Origin: Diphasiastrum complanatum
Lineage: Eukaryota > Streptophyta > Lycopodiopsida > Lycopodiales > Lycopodiaceae
DNA length: 64,000 nucleotides
Assembly (NCBI GenBank): GCA_029204225.1
Contig: CM055102.1
Span: 6,593,320-6,657,319 of the forward strand
Direction: 5' to 3'
A model generated the notes under the pieces. It was not told the DNA's origin. It saw only the letters and a program-made list of their open reading frames with translations, and ran no database searches. The position numbers and the translations under genes were made by a program. Within the stretch, counting starts at the first letter, position 1, and each line of letters starts with the position of its first letter. Of the stretch, positions 22,189-32,695 are shown in pieces.

Positions 22189-22560
22189 TGATATGGACAC
22201 ATAGTCCATACTTCTCTACACTACACTTATTCGACCTGCAACTATTTGGGGTCCCGCAACTCTTGTATTATGTTTAACCGCTTCATAATACATATAATAC
22301 TTAAATGGGCCAAATGCCCTAATTGGATGCCCTAGAATGATTGCCTAACTACTATAAATAGAGGCCATCATTCTATGACTATCCAATTTATGTTTTGAGG
22401 TTTTCAGCTCTTTGTAGGGAAGTTCCATTTTTTTATTGAAGATCTGCCTGATCTATCGGTAACCATTGATTTCATTAGTCTTCTTTGCTGGAGAATGCTT
22501 TATGAATGGTTATTTTGCTGCTTTTATGAATGCTGCCTGGACTACCTTTACCACTAGCTC
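22189..22560 (+). repeat. 5' LTR of gypsy element 1
   Basis: Aligns by eye with 25020-25332 plus 29063-29140. It opens TGATATGGACACA (3' copy TGTTATGGACACA). The 3' copy has about 25 extra bases near 25145-25170. The end is approximate. Confidence 0.7.
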
Positions 22561-22575
22561 ATCGTCAAACTATGA

Positions 22576-23375
22576 TTGATCCTACTTGGTGTACAACTCA
22601 GTAGGAATTTTTTTGCACACTTCAATAAATGGGTGCTATACCTGATTATGGTAAATGTTTTGTTGAATTTTCTTATCCTTTTCTTGAATTACCTGTGGAT
22701 GAAATTGTTTCTAGATATATTGCTAACTTTAAAGGAACCCTTCGTTACGATGTTGCTTCTTTTCGTCCTATATCCTTATCTCAAGCTATATCACTTGCTA
22801 GTACTCTTCAGCACAAATATCTTGATTAGATTCCACCACACCCATGTTTGTCTCCTACAGCACCCCATTCATTTCATGTTACAGCCTCTTCTACTGTTGT
22901 TCAATATGCTCCTCGTTCTTCCCCTTCACCTCATCCTGTTGTTTTTCGTTGTTGGTCTAATGAAGAGATGCATGATAACTCTGTTTCCAGAAAATGCACA
23001 AAGCCATCTTCTTAGCTAGCTATTGTTCCAATCCATCAGTTGATGATTATGAGGATTCTGAGTCTGAGATTTATCTTAATGAAGCTATCCTGCGAATGTC
23101 TCGCTCACCTTGCCTATGCCACTTGAGCTGGCGAGCACAGTCCACGTCATGTTCATCTACATCTTCGTATTACCAGTGAGAAATTAATTGCCCTGGTTGA
23201 CACTGGTGGTACACATTCTTTTCTTGGCACACGTGTTTTATCTCATATTTGTGCCACTCCTATTCCAGCTCTTGCTCCTTTGCGTGTTGAAGTTGCTGAT
23301 TCTCATACTTTCCAAAGCACACTCCACTCTTTGCATCGCTCGTATTCTTGATATATGTTCTCGCATTTGATCTGA
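22576..23375 (+). pseudogene. Gypsy gag and protease (element 1)
   Basis: Degenerate coding region with many stops. 22629-22829 encodes a gag segment (ELPVDEIVSRYIANFKGTLR, ISLSQAISLASTLQHKY), typical of the end of the capsid domain. About 23185-23250 gives KLIALVDTGGTHSFLG, an aspartic protease box of the D-T-G-x-T-H-S-F type usual in chromoviruses. No continuous frame links them. Confidence 0.65.
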
Positions 23376-23469
23376 TACACATCTTTCACGTGTTGATGAT
23401 CATTATGATTTTCAAAAATCCTTTGCTTGCTCACATCAAACGTTAATTTTTCTGGCACAGTTGAAACCT

Positions 23470-24000
23470 GATCTCAAGCTTATTCATTCATGCTAGTTCT
23501 GTGCTCGTAATAAATACCCTCGATCTAAACCTAGCGGACTTCTTCAATCTTGGCCTATTCCTCATCGGTAGTAAACTGATATTTCCATGGATTTTATTCT
23601 CGGTCTTCCTCACACCCAACGAGGTCATGATACTTGTTTAGTGATTGTTGATTGTTTTTCTAAACAAGCTCACTTTTTAGTTGTTCATGCTACCATTACT
23701 ACACGGCAATGTGCCCGTTTATTTTTATCCAAAACATTTCATTTGCTTGGTCTTCCTCGTTCTATTCTCACAAATCATGATGCACATTTTATTTCCACTT
23801 TTTGGATGGAATTGATGCGTATACTAGAAAATTTTTAATGGGGACTGCTTATCTCTCATCTGCAGATGGGCAATCTGAGGTTTTAAAGAGCATTCTCAAG
23901 GATTACTTACGCAACTTTGTTTCTCCTTCTGGCAAAGACTGGCATCAACATATCTGTTTTGCAAAATACAGGTACATAGTTTGTCAACAATAGTACTATA
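23470..24000 (+). pseudogene. Gypsy integrase (element 1)
   Basis: The CxxC end of the zinc domain (FCARNKYPRSKPSGLLQ) leads into the core: SMDFILGLPHTQRGHDTCLV with the first catalytic aspartate, FSKQAHFLV, LPRSILTNHDAHFISTFW for the second, where the usual S-D-R-D reads T-N-H-D, and SADGQSEVLKSILKDYLR near 23865 for the glutamate. A frame change near 23830 and stops inactivate it. RT and RNase H should precede it but are missing. Confidence 0.75.
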
Positions 24001-24049
24001 GGATCTCCATTTTTGCTATCTCATGGCTATTCTTCAAATCTCCCAGGTA

Positions 24050-24640
24050 TTCCTCAACCATACAATGATACTCCTGTTACAATTTCTTCTTATCTTACTA
24101 ATAATCGAGACATTATTGTGCAGGCACAGGAGCATTTACGCCATATTCAGCAACAATACAAGACTGCTACTAACAAACATCAACGGTATCTCAAGTCTAT
24201 TGAAGGATAGGAAGTATTTCTTCATTTAAGTTTTGCTATATATGACTTTATTCAAGGGAAATCACATACTAAAAAATTAGCTGCTCGATGTTATGGTCCT
24301 TTTCACATTTTAGAAAAATTAAGTCCTATGATCTGTCGTCTTCAAGTTCCATCTACTACTAAGGCACGTGATGTTTTTCATGTTAGTTTACTTTGCAGCT
24401 TTCTTTTTCTTGGAAAACCCCATGCTCCCTTATTTCCATCTAATATTGACCTCTTTCCTTATCTGCCTATAGCTATTCTCCAAGTTAGGATACAACATAG
24501 ACGACATCATAGAATTGTCCAATTTTTGGTTCAATGGGATGGTCGTTCTAATGATGAAGTTACTTGAGAACCACTGGATGTTTTTTCTCACACTCCTTTT
24601 TTGCAGGAACAAGTGTGGGCTCTTTATAAAACCATTCACT
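24050..24640 (+). pseudogene. Gypsy integrase C-terminus with chromodomain (element 1)
   Basis: VQAQEHLRHIQQQYKTATN, then AARCYGPFHILEKLSP and ARDVFHVSLLC are the usual C-terminal integrase region with the H-V-S-x-L box. After P-Y-L-P, a chromodomain follows: IQHRRHHRIVQFLVQWDGRS and EPLDVF (about 24500-24590). Such chromodomains steer chromovirus integration to marked chromatin. A stop replaces the tryptophan of the W-E motif. The frame is broken once near 24210. Confidence 0.75.
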
Positions 24641-25019
24641 AATCTTGACAGCGCTAATCTTGATGTTCCAGATGTTCCTGCTACTCCAAATGCTCATGTT
24701 CTAGATGCTCCTATGCTTTTTGATTCTCATGCTATTGATCACCATGTGGCTGCTCCCGGCACTACTATTGTTGCCAACATTGATGATTCCCCTACACAAA
24801 TGATTACTTGTTGACATTGTACTTTTTACTACTAGAATGATTAAAAATTCTCTATGCCAAAACGAAGCACAAAACTTTCTCTTACTAAAAGCAGGTTTCC
24901 TTGGCTATAGGGGATTTGGCTTGTGGATTGACACCACTTGCATGAAACTATAACCCAGATAAAATATCACAAATAGTGTTTCAAAAGTAGCTCTAGTAGA
25001 TAAGGCCACATTAAGGGAG

Positions 25020-25332
25020 TGTTATGGACACACAATCCATACTTCTCTAGTATAGACTTATTTGATCTGCAATTATTTGGAGCCTTGCAACTCTTTTGTT
25101 ATGTTTAAACCCCTTAAAGAACATTTTATACTTAGATGGGCCAAATACCTAGTAATAAGCCAATGGGCATAAATGCGCTAATTGGATGCCCCAGAATGAT
25201 TGCCTAACTACTATAGATAGAGGCCATCATTCTATCGTTATCCATTTTATGTTTTGGAGTCTTGAGCTCTTTGTAGGGGAGTTCCATCTTTGTACTGGAG
25301 ATCTGCCTGAGCTATCGGTAGCCATTGATTTC
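25020..25332 (+). repeat. 3' LTR of gypsy element 1, first part
   Basis: Starts TGTTATGGACACA directly after TTAAGGGAG (polypurine tract). Matches the 5' LTR up to CATTGATTTC at 25332, where gypsy element 2 begins. The rest of the LTR is at 29063-29140. Confidence 0.75.
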
Positions 25333-25970
25333 TGTCACATGTACTTTGAATCCCTTGCCCAATGTAAATGGTAAATTGTAATTATTAAATTGTAAATGGC
25401 TAACTCACCAGCCTGTGGAGACAATTGTAAATTGCAATTAAATATTTGTTATAGTGACTAAATCCGAGACGGCCAAGGGGACACTGGGTCTCATGAGAGT
25501 CTGCTGGACTGACCTCCTAAAAAGTATGAAGGGTTGACCGGTCAATGTGACACATGTCATATGCTCACTGGGACACTTGGTCCAGTGCATGAGTGACACT
25601 TGTCGACGGTCAATGAACGGGTCAACAGGACGTGACATATGCTCATTGGGACACTTGGTCCAATGCATGAGTGACACGTGTCAGACTGTCCACCTACTAG
25701 CTTGCCTATGTGTCAGGGTACTGCCAAGTGGCAAGTGTCGACTATGCATGGAGTTTGCCGTGTTCTTCTTGTGGTAGGTCGCTGGTAGGGTAGGGCTTTT
25801 TGCCTTCTGATTCGGTGATCATCCATAGTTTTTTGCGAATCGTCAGTTTGAAACCCTAGTTTGCTGATTTTTGGAGAAGAAGAGTCTATGTGTAGTTAAA
25901 ACTTGGCTGTAGGAGGTCTATTCTATCCAGTTCTTCTAGGAATTCAGGGTAACCTATCTGTGTAGTGATT
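25333..25970 (+). repeat. Probable 5' LTR of gypsy element 2
   Basis: About 640 bp before gag. It contains a tandem pair, GGGACACTTGGTCCA.TGCAT with flanks, at about 25549-25605 and 25633-25682. A weak primer-site-like GGTGCTGAGAGCTTGG lies at about 25973. Only a short, diverged 3' counterpart is visible before 29062, so the limit is approximate. Confidence 0.5.
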
Positions 25971-26022
25971 TGAGGTGCTGAGAGCTTGGTTTTGCTTTGT
26001 TTCTGCTACCTATTCTTCTGCT

Positions 26023-27050
26023 ATGGCATCTGCAAGCAACACCAGTCAAGATTTACAGAGATTAGATGTTGTATGTTCCAAAGTGGATGCTATCGAAGCT
26101 ACTCTTAAGCTGATTTTGGAGCAACTCAAAGGTAAAGGGGCTAGTGTTCCTGAGAGAGTCAGTGGTACAGCTATGGAAGCAGAAAGGACATTGTCAACGG
26201 GCCATGAAGCTGAGTTGGGGTTTCGAAAGAGAAAGCTACCTACTATTAAAGATTTAAAACCTCCGAAGTTCATTGGAGCAGTATTTATGAGAACTACAGA
26301 TGTCGTTGAGAATTGGTTGCAAAAATGGGAGAAAGAATTCCAGATGTGTGGCATAGATGATGAAACTGAGATGATTGTTGAAGCCACATATTGTTTTGAA
26401 GAGTCAGCACAAAGGTGGTGGAGGAAGGTGGAAAAGGATGACCTAGTTCCAACCACATGGGAGGCAAAATTGGGTGCCTATGGATGAAGACAACAGAGCC
26501 ATGCAACAATGGTCATATTTGAAGCAGGGTAACTTGAGCGTGCAAGATTATGCAAACAATACTGAGAGGCTTTGTTACGCATTCCTCAGGAAGTTCCTAT
26601 GTAGATGCAAATATTTCACTTTGTGGAGGGACTTCGAGAGAGTATTCGCCCTTTCGTGCGGAAGGAGCAATCTCATGATTTGCGGGGAGCCATCCAGATG
26701 GCTTTGCATTATGAAGATGGGAAAAGAGGCCCGGATCCTGCTGCGGTAGCTGGTACAGGTGGTCAGCAACCTTGGGGACGCAAGGGCAAATGGAACAAAA
26801 AGAGAAAGTTTGAAGGTCAAACCAATCAGTGGCAAGCTCGGGGTGACCAAAAGAAGAAGGGTGCAGGGGCCCCCAAAGGCAAAGGGTTGTATGGGCAGCC
26901 CAATGCCCAAAAGGGTCAGCGTCCTTCAATGTTGTCGCCTCAGGACCAAGAACGTGCAAAGAGGGAGAACCTCTGTTTTGGATGTTAGGGGCAGCATAGG
27001 TGGAAGGAATGTCCACGGATCTTGATGCGGACCACATATAATCTTCAGGT
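26023..27050 (+). pseudogene. Gypsy gag (element 2)
   Basis: Starts at ATG 26023 (MASASNTSQDLQRLDVVCSK) with a coiled-coil-like N-terminus. The retrotransposon gag domain follows: LPTIKDLKPPKFIGAV, ENWLQKWEKEFQMCGI, ESAQRWWRKVEKDD. The frame shifts near 26480 (QWSYLKQGNLSVQDYANN) and again near 26600 (FVEGLRESIRPFV). A basic stretch leads to a zinc knuckle near 26975 (CFGC then a stop, then GQHRWKEC). Three lesions at least. Confidence 0.8.
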
Positions 27051-27057
27051 GGACTAG

Positions 27058-27640
27058 ATGAACCAGGGTGATGACCCTATGACAGTGGAAGAGATCGAGC
27101 AAGAAGCCAATCTAGATGTTCCACGCCTCATGAATGTTTCGGTGGTCAGGAGAGTGGACTCGGCTCCACCAGCGCTTTTGTCAAAATCGGCTTTCCAAGG
27201 GTATCAATTTTCTAACACTTCTCTTATTGTTATGCGAGGACAGCTGTGTGGTAGAGATGTTCAGGTTCAATTTGACACTGGGTCCTCTCATAATGTGTTG
27301 AATTCAACTTTCGTATGGAAGTTAGGTGTGAATACTCAACCATCCCAGTACCAGTACACAGTGGAAATGGCTGATGGAAAGGGTACAAAGATTTGGGATA
27401 AGAGGGTTGTGAGCATTATACTAACTATACAAAGTTACACAGAAGTGTTGGATTTTGAGATAACACGGCTTGCGCGGTTTGACGTGGTGTTGGGCATTTG
27501 TTGGCACACGATGCGGAAGCCAGACATAGCCTGGGATACTCATGTATATGAGTTCCAGTTTGATGGTGTGATACATTCCCTTCGCAATATAGGAGTATCC
27601 CTTAACATATTTTCTATAGAATACTACCAATCCAAGAAAG
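27058..27640 (+). pseudogene. Gypsy aspartic protease (element 2)
   Basis: Open frame with VQFDTGSSHNVLNSTFVWKL as the protease active site (about 27267-27325), followed by VEMADGKG and FDVVLGICWHTMRKPDIAWD, the usual G-x-D-x-L region after protease. The real coding sequence ends near 27630, where the strand of homology switches. The open frame runs on to 27735 only by chance. Confidence 0.8.
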
Positions 27641-28660
27641 AACGAAATGATGTCAAATCAGCTGGCACAGGCCACGCAATGATCACAGCAACCTTCTCAG
27701 GATCTGGCCTTACTCCATCAGTAGACACTAAATGAGCAAGATACTCAATCTCTTTTTTAAACAATTCACTTTTTTTACTATTGGCAAACAAAGCATTCTC
27801 CCTCAAAGTAGACAACACAGTCCTAAGGTGAGCCCTATGCTTGACCTCACCTGCACTGTAAGTCAGAATGTCATCAACAAAGTTTACGACAAACTTACCC
27901 ATATACGGTCTAAGCACATCATTCATCATCATCATGAATGTAGCTGGGGCATCAGTCATGGCATCACAAGATACTCATAGTGACCAAATCGAGTTCTGAA
28001 GGCAGTCTTGTGTACATCCTCTTCACGAACTCTAACCTGATGGTATCCACTCTTTAGGTCTATTTTACTGAACACAGTGGCACCTAACAAGGCATCAAGC
28101 AAATCATCTATACGTGGCATAGGATATCGATGTTTAACCGTTATCTTGTTCAAACCTCGATAATCCACACACATACGCCATGATACATCCTTCTTTTTTA
28201 CAAGAATGATCGGAGAGGCAAAAGGGGAATAACTAGGTCGTATCTACCCCTTGGCCAGATAATCATCGACCATCCGTCTCACTTCCTCTTCCTCCTTAAG
28301 ACTCATTTTGTAAGGACGTCTATTGACAGGACATGATCCAGGTATTTATCCAATCTTATGTTCAACATTCCTCTTAGGAGGTAAAACAGATGGAAGATCA
28401 TCTATGAACACATCTGAAAACTCTCTCCTAATCTCTTGATCCAAATTGGCAATAGTACTGGTTTGCACACACACTACATGCTACTCTGACTAGTATTAGT
28501 AGACATATCAAGTAAAAAGCAAACACACATGTACTCACAATGGATCCCATGCAACTGCGTAGTTGAAACAAGCGGCCCAGGAGGCACATCCCGCTCATTA
28601 CACCTCTGACTGATTTGACTCAAAAGAATAGATTTGGTGAGTGGACTGAACTGTAGCAAG
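27630..28660 (-). pseudogene. Gypsy reverse transcriptase, inverted block (element 2)
   Basis: On the minus strand, opposite to the gag and protease around it: [40 protein letters not shown], the first aspartate in [30 protein letters not shown], then DAPATFMMMMNDVLRPYM, the catalytic FVVNFVDDILTYS and HLVSTDGVRPDPEKV ending in LTSFRSFL. FVDD stands where FIDD or YIDD is usual. The upper end (about 28320-28400) gives the region before the RT domain. A frame change between VMP and DAPATF and several stops inactivate it. Confidence 0.85.
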
Positions 28661-29010
28661 CAAGCTTTGATCAGTTGAAGTAAGCTATTGTTGAGTGCGT
28701 CACTCTAAAGATTGTAGACCCTCAAAAGCCCTATGTTATAGTACGGATGCGAGTAACATTGCTTTTTGCACAGATGTTGGAGTTAGCAAAGGAAAATGTA
28801 AAAGCGGCGATGGATCGGGCAAAGACATATGCTGATCTGGATCGTATGCCAAGAGAGTTCGAGGAAGGAGATATGGTATTTCTCAGGATTCCAAAGGACT
28901 CGAAAACCCTAAAGACAGGGAAGTGTTACAAGTTGTTATGCAACTATGGTTGGAAGAGACTTGCAGTAGAGCTCTCATGTTTGCTTGTTGATCTATGTAC
29001 ATTTGCTTGA
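28661..29010 (+). pseudogene. Gypsy RT tail and integrase C-terminal fragment (element 2)
   Basis: Back on the + strand: FDQLK (about 28665) and VECVTLKIVDPQKPYVI look like the RT/RNase H junction (F-x-x-L-K...P-V-L...D..K-P-F). From 28770 a frame reads MLELAKENVKAAMDRAKTYA and EFEEGDMVFLRIP, the late integrase region (Q-x-x-m-k-x-x-A-D...F-x-x-G-D-x-V-x-L). RNase H and the integrase core between them are gone. Confidence 0.65.
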
Positions 29011-29062
29011 GATTAATAAAGTCACGGATTTGCTGGGTAATTCTGTGTATGAGCTTGTGTGC

Positions 29063-29140
29063 AACATCTTCTTTGTTGGAGAATGCTTGTGAATGATTAT
29101 TTTGCCAATTTTATGAATGTTGCTTGCTATCTTTCATGCT
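29063..29140 (+). repeat. 3' LTR of gypsy element 1, second part
   Basis: TCTTCTTTGTTGGAGAATGC with following bases matches the 5' LTR of element 1 at about 22477-22545, continuing where the LTR was broken at 25332. Confidence 0.7.
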
Positions 29141-29685
29141 AAATTTGTAGATACGTTCTTATTACTTAACTAGGGCTGACTTGAGATTACAAAACAATAG
29201 CTTCATCATAAATCACCAAAAAGTTAGGGCATGGCAAAATGAGGGCCCAAGCTTACTTGAGAATCAAGATTTCAAAATAAAGGTCAATTTGGGGCTTTTT
29301 AAGGCAAAATTTGTTCATATTTATGGGAATAAAACTATTTCACCAACTCCACTTCCAAGAGGCTGATCCAATTATGTGTACTTTGTAAAAAGGTCGCTAT
29401 AGCCAAAGTGAAAAAGATTATCTCTCTAACTTTTCTCGTTCTCCTAAAGAACATGAAAAGTTAGAGAGAGACATGAAAAGTTCTTCTTAATTAAAGAGCA
29501 GCCACATTTTCAAAATTCAATTTTTCTTTTTTGCAATTAAAGATTAAAAATTTACCAAATTCAAAGAGTTCTTAATTGAGCCCGCGTACTACATTATATT
29601 AATATCCAAGCATCGCAAAAACATTGCCATCAATGACATAGGAACATCGAATACAATGATAAGGAGAAAAGAGGCAAGCATTGAC
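29141..29685. other. Intron 3 remainder, no gene; contains a strong hairpin
   Basis: AT-rich sequence between the chromovirus LTR and exon 3. The only structure seen is the perfect inverted repeat at 29421-29469. Confidence 0.6.
29421..29469. repeat. 49-nt hairpin, 15-bp perfect stem
   Basis: TCTCTCTAACTTTTC at 29421-29435 is the exact reverse complement of 29455-29469. The loop holds a second stem, GTTCT/AGAAC, with a 2-nt internal loop between the two stems. It is small for a plant miRNA precursor. Confidence 0.75.
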
Positions 29686-29846
29686 CTTCTATACGTCGTC
29701 CATTTCCCACCCGTAATAGTTACCATTCCATCTGATCCAATATGAACTACATGGTCCCTTGAAATATTTGCGGTATCTTTCACTGAAGGATTGCTTGCAA
29801 GTGGTCGAATACCACTCCATGCTGACAACACATCCAATCTTCGTAC
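29686..29846 (-). CDS. SDP6: SDP6-type gene, exon 3
   Basis: 161 bp, acceptor TTAG before 29846 and donor AAG|GTCAAT at 29686. It encodes VRRLDVLSAWSGIRPLASN, then SRDHVVHIGSDGMVTITGGK and WTTYR, a highly conserved stretch of the family near the substrate site. The last codon is split (AG|T, serine) and completed by exon 4. No disruption. The donor GTCAAT is weaker than consensus. The exon stands alone between a 4.5-kb and an 8.6-kb intron. Confidence 0.9.
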
Positions 29847-29847
29847 C

Positions 29848-31875
29848 TAACCAAGTAAAGACATTTCAAATCAACCAAAATGATGTATGTTGTACCAATT
29901 TCAACTTTCCTTTTCATATTAAATAACTAAAAGCGCCTTAGATATTCTCCAATTATTCTTTCTCATTTCAAAGAAGCTACAAATAAACAACAATAAATGC
30001 TAAGGAAAATGCCTAAATATTAGAAAAACTTGTAAATGTGGCACAAGGACTAGAAATGTTCTACTCCAATGGTTACCAATACGACAATGTTGATAGGAAA
30101 TTTAACTAACTATAACATGAGGCAAGTCTAAGACTAAGCGATTGTTTAATCTATAACCCAATGAAGCCTATTTGTAATTGCAAGAGGGCTTGGCAAGTTA
30201 GGGCTAGGTCAATGAGACAAAGTAAGCATAAAAGTGACCGAATGCCAAGTCACATAACTAGGGCCAAAGCACCTAGAGTTGAATCTATTTAAATTGATTT
30301 GAATCAACTCGAGATTTAAACCTAAATCCTGATGTGTCAAAAGTTTGTCCAAAACTCAAAAGTAGCTCATCTTCTTTCGTAGTTTTCAAAAAGTTTGAGA
30401 AAAAAATTGGGTTTCTTTGAGTCATTTAGCAAGAGCTTGCTTCGAGCTTATATGTAAATTTGAATCTTGATTAAAAGGAACATCGTCCCTAATATTAGCT
30501 AAAAATATGTTGGTGCTACAAAATATAGACAATTACAAATTGCATATATGAAGAGGATGGTGCAAGAATGTTAATACCAAAATAGAAGATGCAAAAACAA
30601 AAACAAAATACAATGATTGCATGAGGCTGCCAACAAAGAACTATGTTCCATACACACACATGCATTGCCCTCGGGATGGACTAGGATTGCTACAAAAAGG
30701 TAACAACATAAAGAAGAGAATCAAGGCATATAGAAAGGACTCTATTGCATAAAATGAGATCCTATCCCAACCTAATAGACCATGAGTATCACTTGAACTG
30801 TAGATAGCAAGATATTCGCAATCATACCCCAAACCATCCCGATAGACCATGTTCGCCATCCAAGTAGTGTACTAGAAGCTACCACCAACCAAATAGATCC
30901 AAGGTTATCCAAAGCGAAGATGTATGCTTAAAGAGTAGCTACAAAAAGTGAATCAAGAAGATTTAACCCATGAATAGCATATTTGTGCTTTGAGCAATCA
31001 TTGTCAAACAAGAAACCTTGCCAGATGTACCCTCACAATCCTCCATATTGGACCATCATAGAAGTAGAGAACCCTTAATGCATAAGATCCATAATACCTA
31101 AATCACATGCTAGAAGATAATCCAAATTCTCTTACTAACTGGTAAGCTGTATCGATGATAGAACATTTTCATGTATAAGAACCCTCAGAGCAAAACATGT
31201 GTCTTTCAAAAGTGTAGAATCTCAAACATGACCTAAACAACGATAGTGGTTTTACCTCAACTAAACATGTTAAATATATAGATCTTGGGCATGTACTTGT
31301 GACCCAATGTACGACAAGCTATGATGAATTTGGGTATACTATATCACATCACAATGATCTTGTGGTGCATCTATAACACTTTGTATTCCATCCGGACATC
31401 CATCTAACTCTTAACTCTAATTTTGGACCTCGTATGCCTATAAAATATGTTTTTCATCAATATCGTCCTCAATTTTAAGTTTCATAACAAAAACAAGTAG
31501 GGGTCAAAATCATAAATAAGCCACCAATAGTGTAGCATGATTTTGATAGAGCTTTTCATTGATACAATCTATTTCAACAAACATCCTTTGAAGCATCTTC
31601 TATACCACAACAAACGATGAGCCAATTTTTTTGGGGAAAACAACACAAAAAAGTATCCAAAGAAGTACCAAACTTGAAAGAAATTAGACATTTGAAAATT
31701 GAGCTTCTACATATCAGAATTAAGATCGATGACAGTGCATTTGGGGCACCTATGAGCCTACTAGAAAGACACAAAGCTCAAAAGCAAGTTTCTCAAAAGC
31801 TAGAAAAAGCAGGATATGGGCACCTTACCGTCTACTTCAACAAAAACAAAAAATTTCTGACATCATCTACTTAGT
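29848..31875. other. SDP6-type intron 2, first part, no recognised gene
   Basis: Low-complexity intron sequence. A + strand frame at 31617-31874 (85 codons) is open but resembles nothing I know and is treated under findings. Confidence 0.55.
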
Positions 31876-31999
31876 ATGTTCTTCTTCTATGGAGACATTT
31901 TTATACTACTCCTAGAGTATCATACACACTTGAGATGTACATATTCAGTCTTCTGTACCCTCATGTACCTACAAGACATTAATAAGGCTCTCTCTCTCT
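31876..31999 (+). mobile_element. LINE copy F, 3' end only
   Basis: A 5'-truncated LINE end: TTTTTATAC and the following bases align with copy B's 3' UTR near 18560. A hairpin GTAC/GTAC (31955-31968), six bases, GACATTAATAA and a short (CT)n follow. No coding sequence. Confidence 0.65.
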
Positions 32000-32623
32000 C
32001 TCTAAACCCCTTAACCCTTACATCCTTGGCTCTAAACCCCGAACACCATGACCCTTTGCATGTCATGTGGAACACAAGCAATGTAACTATGTGAATTTAT
32101 GACTAGGTGTCAAAAGACCACTCTATTGGTTCCATTCCTTGTTACATTAGCGTTAGGAGGGCTTGGATTTTGGATAAAAAAGGTATAGATATTGACTATG
32201 CCACACAATAGCGGGTTGCATAGCTAAGAGTGCAGCTAGTGAATCCTAAATCCATTGATACAAGTCCCAGAACAGTGTCTGCATGAACTCTTGGCACACT
32301 CTAGCCCAAGATGTACAATACTTAATACTTATAAAAGGAGTTTTTTATACTACCTACCATGTCAATCATGCACCTTTTAAAGTGTTTTTCTAACCCTAAC
32401 CAGTGGAAAATTATAGTTTATTTCTGTTTAGTTAAAAAACAAAAACAAAAATATTTATCTATATTGTTAAAAGTATTCTAGAGAGACGTGTGTGATCAAA
32501 CCTATGTCACACCTAATGTCACGCTTATTGTCACACCTACCCTCCTCTCTTTCTCTCCTATGTGACGCCCTACTCCCCCCTATGTCACACATACTCTCTC
32601 GCTCACTCACACTCTCCTCTATT

Positions 32624-32693
<70 letters not shown>

Positions 32694-32695
32694 AG
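32000..32695. other. No gene; GTCACGC-like repeats and (CT)n tract
   Basis: From about 32455 (TATATTGTTAAAAGTATTCTAG) the sequence resembles the start of the repeats near 60905, including repeated TATGTCACAC/TGTCACGC units (32495-32590). A (CT)n tract with a few interruptions fills 32626-32695 and touches LINE copy C. Confidence 0.55.

Larger units (their letters stand above)
25333..29062 (+). mobile_element. Gypsy element 2, inserted in the LTR of element 1, RT block inverted
   Basis: Starts TGTCACATG at 25333 and ends GTGCAACA at 29062, both ends falling inside the 3' LTR of element 1. A 5' LTR of about 640 bp, gag, protease and an integrase tail lie on the + strand, but the reverse transcriptase block (27630-28660) is on the minus strand. 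The flanks ATTTC and TCTTC agree in three of five bases only, so the target duplication is not clean. Most of RNase H and integrase is deleted. Confidence 0.65.
22189..29140 (+). mobile_element. Gypsy element 1 (chromovirus), interrupted by gypsy element 2
   Basis: Ty3/gypsy element antisense to, and inside intron 3 of, the SDP6-type gene. The 5' LTR starts at 22189. The 3' LTR starts at 25020 after a purine run, matches the 5' LTR to 25332, and resumes at about 29063 with the sequence that follows in the 5' LTR (TCTTCTTTG.TGGAGAATGC). Element 2 occupies the gap. The internal region holds gag, protease, integrase and a chromodomain, but the RT and RNase H region is absent between about 23375 and 23470, so it is internally deleted. 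Confidence 0.8.

Noticed and set aside
25438-25777. Open frames with repeated Cys-Pro and His motifs on both strands
   Set aside because: They come from the tandem pair in the gypsy element 2 LTR.
31990-32050. Telomere-like CTAAACCCC and TTAACCCTT stretches
   Set aside because: Only isolated degenerate units next to a LINE (CT)n tail, with no array of the plant telomere repeat.
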